From NCBI RefSeq assembly GCF_013155335.1, contig NZ_JABJQZ010000003.1, forward strand, positions 1 through 64,000: a stretch of 64,000 bases of DNA, read 5' to 3'. The notes under the pieces are model-generated. The model made no database searches, was not told where the DNA came from, and saw only the letters and a program-made list of their open reading frames with translations. The position numbers and the translations under genes were made by a program. Below are positions 62,024 to 64,000 of the stretch, piece by piece. Within the stretch, counting starts at the first letter, position 1, and each line of letters opens with the position of its first letter. The stretch is from Nocardioides sp. zg-1230. GTDB taxonomy: Bacteria; Actinomycetota; Actinomycetes; Propionibacteriales; Nocardioidaceae.

Positions 62024-62764
62024 ATGTCGCTCCCGGTCCACCTCGTCGAATCGCTCGACGGCACGGCGCCCGGCTCGGTCGTCGAGGTGACGGGTGACGA
62101 GGCGCACCACGCCGTCGCCGTACGCCGCCTGCGCGAGGGTGAGCAGGTCGTGCTGACCGACGGCCAGGGCACCTCGGTCACGGGGTCGGTGACCTCGACC
62201 GGCAAACGGACCTTCTCCGTCACCGTCTCGTCCGTCACCCAGGATCCCCGGCCCGAGCCGGCGATCACCGTCGTGCAGGCCCTGCCCAAGGGCGACCGCG
62301 GTGAGCTCGCCGTCGAGGTCCTCACTGAGGTCGGGGTCGACCGCATCGTGCCGTGGGCGGCCTCGCGGTCGGTGGCGGTGTGGAAGGGCGAGCGCGCCGC
62401 GAAGTCCCACGCGAAATGGCAGGCGACCGCACGCGAGGCGGCCAAGCAGTCGCGGCGCTCCTGGCTGCCGACCGTCACGCCCCTGGCCTCAACGGCCGAC
62501 CTCGCCACCCTCGTCGCGGAGGCCGACCTCGCGCTGGTGCTGCACGAGGACGCCACCCTGCCGCTGGGCGCGCTCGAGGTCCCCGAGGCGGGCCGGATCG
62601 TGCTCGTGGTGGGGCCGGAGGGCGGCATCAGTCCCGACGAGCAGGCGGTGCTGACCGACGCCGGCGCCCACGCCGTACGTCTCGGCGCGGAGGTGCTGCG
62701 CACGTCCACCGCCGGTGTCGTCGCCGTCGCCGCGGTGCTGGCCCGCACCTCCCGCTGGGCCTGA
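62024..62764 (+). CDS. rsmE: 16S rRNA (uracil(1498)-N(3))-methyltransferase
   Basis: A 246-residue SPOUT methyltransferase: an N-terminal PUA-like part and the SAM knot with VVGPEGGISPDE, then RLGAEVLRTSTA. It methylates U1498 in the 30S decoding site. It follows dnaJ by 15 bases, the usual hrcA-dnaJ-rsmE order. Confidence 0.95.
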   Translation: MSLPVHLVESLDGTAPGSVVEVTGDEAHHAVAVRRLREGEQVVLTDGQGTSVTGSVTSTGKRTFSVTVSSVTQDPRPEPAITVVQALPKGDRGELAVEVLTEVGVDRIVPWAASRSVAVWKGERAAKSHAKWQATAREAAKQSRRSWLPTVTPLASTADLATLVAEADLALVLHEDATLPLGALEVPEAGRIVLVVGPEGGISPDEQAVLTDAGAHAVRLGAEVLRTSTAGVVAVAAVLARTSRWA

Positions 62765-62773
62765 TCCCGACGG

Positions 62774-63760
62774 CTACTGCACCGTGACCGTCTTCGTGTC
62801 GACGGCCGGGCCGTTGCCCTCAGCGCCGCCGGAGGGGTCGTCGGTCTCGCACTGGACGACGACCTCGCCGCTGACGCCGTCGAGCGGCAGCGCGACCTCG
62901 AACGGGAAGAGCCGGTCCTCCATCCAGGCCTCGGTCTGGTAGGGCTCGATCGCCACCTCCTGGCCGTCCTGCAGGAGCCGGCACGGCCCGCTGGCCTCGA
63001 ACGAGTTGGCCACGCCGGTCACGGTCAGGGTGTCGCCGGTGACGGTGTCGCCCTCGGCCGGGGAGGTGATGTTGACCAGGTTGAGGGTGCGCAGGACGGA
63101 GGCCGCCTCGAACGGCGCCTCCGTCGGCAGGCCGAAGAGCGGTGCCCCGCCCTCGCGCTGCACCTGCACCGGCACGCGTTCCTGCTGCACGCCCTGCAGC
63201 GTGCGCACGAGCTGCTGGAGGGCGAGCTTCGCGTCGCGCCTCGACATCCCGTCCGGGCGGTCGGTGAAGCCGTCCGAGGGGATCTCGACCAGGAGCACGC
63301 CGTCGGTCGCCTGGACCGAGGCGATCTCGACGCCGGGCCAGAGCGTCCGGTAGTCGGGGTCGACCGGCTGGCCGCCTCCGGCGACCAGCCGGGCCGCCTC
63401 GGTCAGCGGGTCGCCCTCGACGCGCTGGAACTCGCGGAACAGCACGGTGCGGCCCCCGGGACCGTCGCCGGCGAAGTAGACCGGGACCGCGGTGCCGGAC
63501 GCGGCCGGCGACTCGGATGCGGGTTCGGTCGGCTCGGGCGACTCGGTGGGGGACTCGGCAGGAGAGGTCGAACCGGGCTCCTCCGAGGGCTGCGGCTCCT
63601 CGGTCGCGGTGCCCGTCTCGTCGGAGACCGGCGTCGCGTCGTCGCTGCACGCGGTGAGGGCCAGGGTGCTCGCCACGACGACGGCCGCGGCGCCCGCCCA
63701 GCGTCGTACGGCTCGCGGCCGGGCCGGTCGGACCGGTCGAGGGATGGTGGGGAAGGTCAT
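62774..63760 (-). CDS. GerMN/Gmad2 lipoprotein
   Basis: A 328-residue lipoprotein: basic start, hydrophobic residues about 22-36, and lipobox LTAC. After a Glu/Ser/Pro-rich linker, the GerMN domain (VPVYFAGDGPGGRTVLFREF, then PLTEAARLVAGG) and a Gmad2 beta domain (NITSPAEGDTVTGDTLTVTG) follow. In spore formers such domains help germination; in Nocardioides-like bacteria they are extracytoplasmic proteins of unknown role. I begin at the ATG at 63760. It is convergent with rsmE. Confidence 0.88.
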   Translation of the reverse strand: MTFPTIPRPVRPARPRAVRRWAGAAAVVVASTLALTACSDDATPVSDETGTATEEPQPSEEPGSTSPAESPTESPEPTEPASESPAASGTAVPVYFAGDGPGGRTVLFREFQRVEGDPLTEAARLVAGGGQPVDPDYRTLWPGVEIASVQATDGVLLVEIPSDGFTDRPDGMSRRDAKLALQQLVRTLQGVQQERVPVQVQREGGAPLFGLPTEAPFEAASVLRTLNLVNITSPAEGDTVTGDTLTVTGVANSFEASGPCRLLQDGQEVAIEPYQTEAWMEDRLFPFEVALPLDGVSGEVVVQCETDDPSGGAEGNGPAVDTKTVTVQ

Positions 63761-63834
63761 GCTCGTCACGGTAGTGGGACGCGCAGGCGCCGCTTCCGGT
63801 CCCACGCCGCGTCGCGAGAGCCTAGGCTTGGTGC

Positions 63835-64000
63835 ATGAGCGAGACGGCCCCCGACTGCATCTTCTGCAAGATCGTCGCCGGCGAGGTCCCGGCCGACGTG
63901 CTCGGCCGCAACGACCACGCCGTCTCGATCAAGGACCTCAACCCGCAGGCGCCGTTCCACGCGCTGGTCATCTCGGTGGACCACCACGACAACGCCGCCG
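63835..64000 (+). CDS. HIT family protein, 5' part only
   Basis: The first 55 residues of a histidine-triad protein, cut by the window edge: CIFCKIVAGEVPADVL at the start and LNPQAPFHALVI further on. The catalytic HxHxHxx motif lies beyond the window. Such enzymes hydrolyse purine nucleotide phosphoramidates. The ATG is at 63835. Confidence 0.88.
   Translation, partial: MSETAPDCIFCKIVAGEVPADVLGRNDHAVSIKDLNPQAPFHALVISVDHHDNAA

Overview
The window is chromosomal DNA from a very GC-rich actinobacterium. Frequent GTG/TTG starts, the nadD-rsfS-phosphatase order, a DUF3097 protein, CIRCE-hrcA-dnaJ-rsmE and a DUF4870 protein fit Nocardioidaceae, most likely Nocardioides or a close relative. The genus is inferred from gene content and order, not from a database search.

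Left flank (1-7630): a small membrane protein, etfBA, a secreted protein with a beta-propeller look, proA, a 48-residue membrane peptide, then a tightly overlapping nadD-rsfS-phosphatase-DUF4112 run ending at a tRNA-Ala(GGC) gene.

Mobile element (7587-19190, about 11.6 kb): the 3' end of the tRNA-Ala gene is the attachment site of an integrated element. A perfect 43-bp direct repeat marks attL (inside the tRNA) and attR. Inside lie a tyrosine integrase, two excisionase-like HTH proteins, a ribbon-helix-helix protein, a RepA-like ATPase next to a DUF3854/TOPRIM-like protein, a winged-helix protein, a Cys/His phage-like protein, a lipoprotein, a probable PD-(D/E)XK nuclease behind an HTH gene, and several unknown proteins. 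No conjugation, capsid, portal, large terminase or lysis gene is visible. It resembles a phage satellite or a reduced integrative/replicative element and is the most novel part of the window.

Middle (19191-45240): rocD, a VOC protein, an SDR/ankyrin pair, an ArsR regulator with an MFS efflux pump beside a triple-repeat intergenic region, DUF4870, a nucleotidyltransferase, leuS behind a Leu-rich leader peptide and terminator, a secreted subtilase, an XRE regulator, degV, comEA-comEC-holA, rpsT, two kinase-fold proteins, GNAT, an EamA exporter, lepA-hutD, a DinB-like protein, AraC and an AlkZ-like glycosylase.

Catabolic operon (45258-52029, minus strand): CaiB/BaiF CoA transferase, hydantoinase/oxoprolinase A and B, an isochorismatase-fold hydrolase and an HMG-CoA-lyase-like enzyme, with a divergent GntR/FCD regulator. 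It looks like ATP-dependent ring opening, amide hydrolysis, CoA activation and C-C cleavage of an unidentified cyclic amide or similar acid.

Right end (52858-64000): XdhC-like protein, APH(6)-type kinase, fadD-type acyl-CoA synthetase, hemW, DUF3097, an acidic disordered protein, an MBL hydrolase, CIRCE-hrcA-dnaJ-rsmE, a GerMN/Gmad2 lipoprotein, and the start of a HIT protein cut by the window edge.
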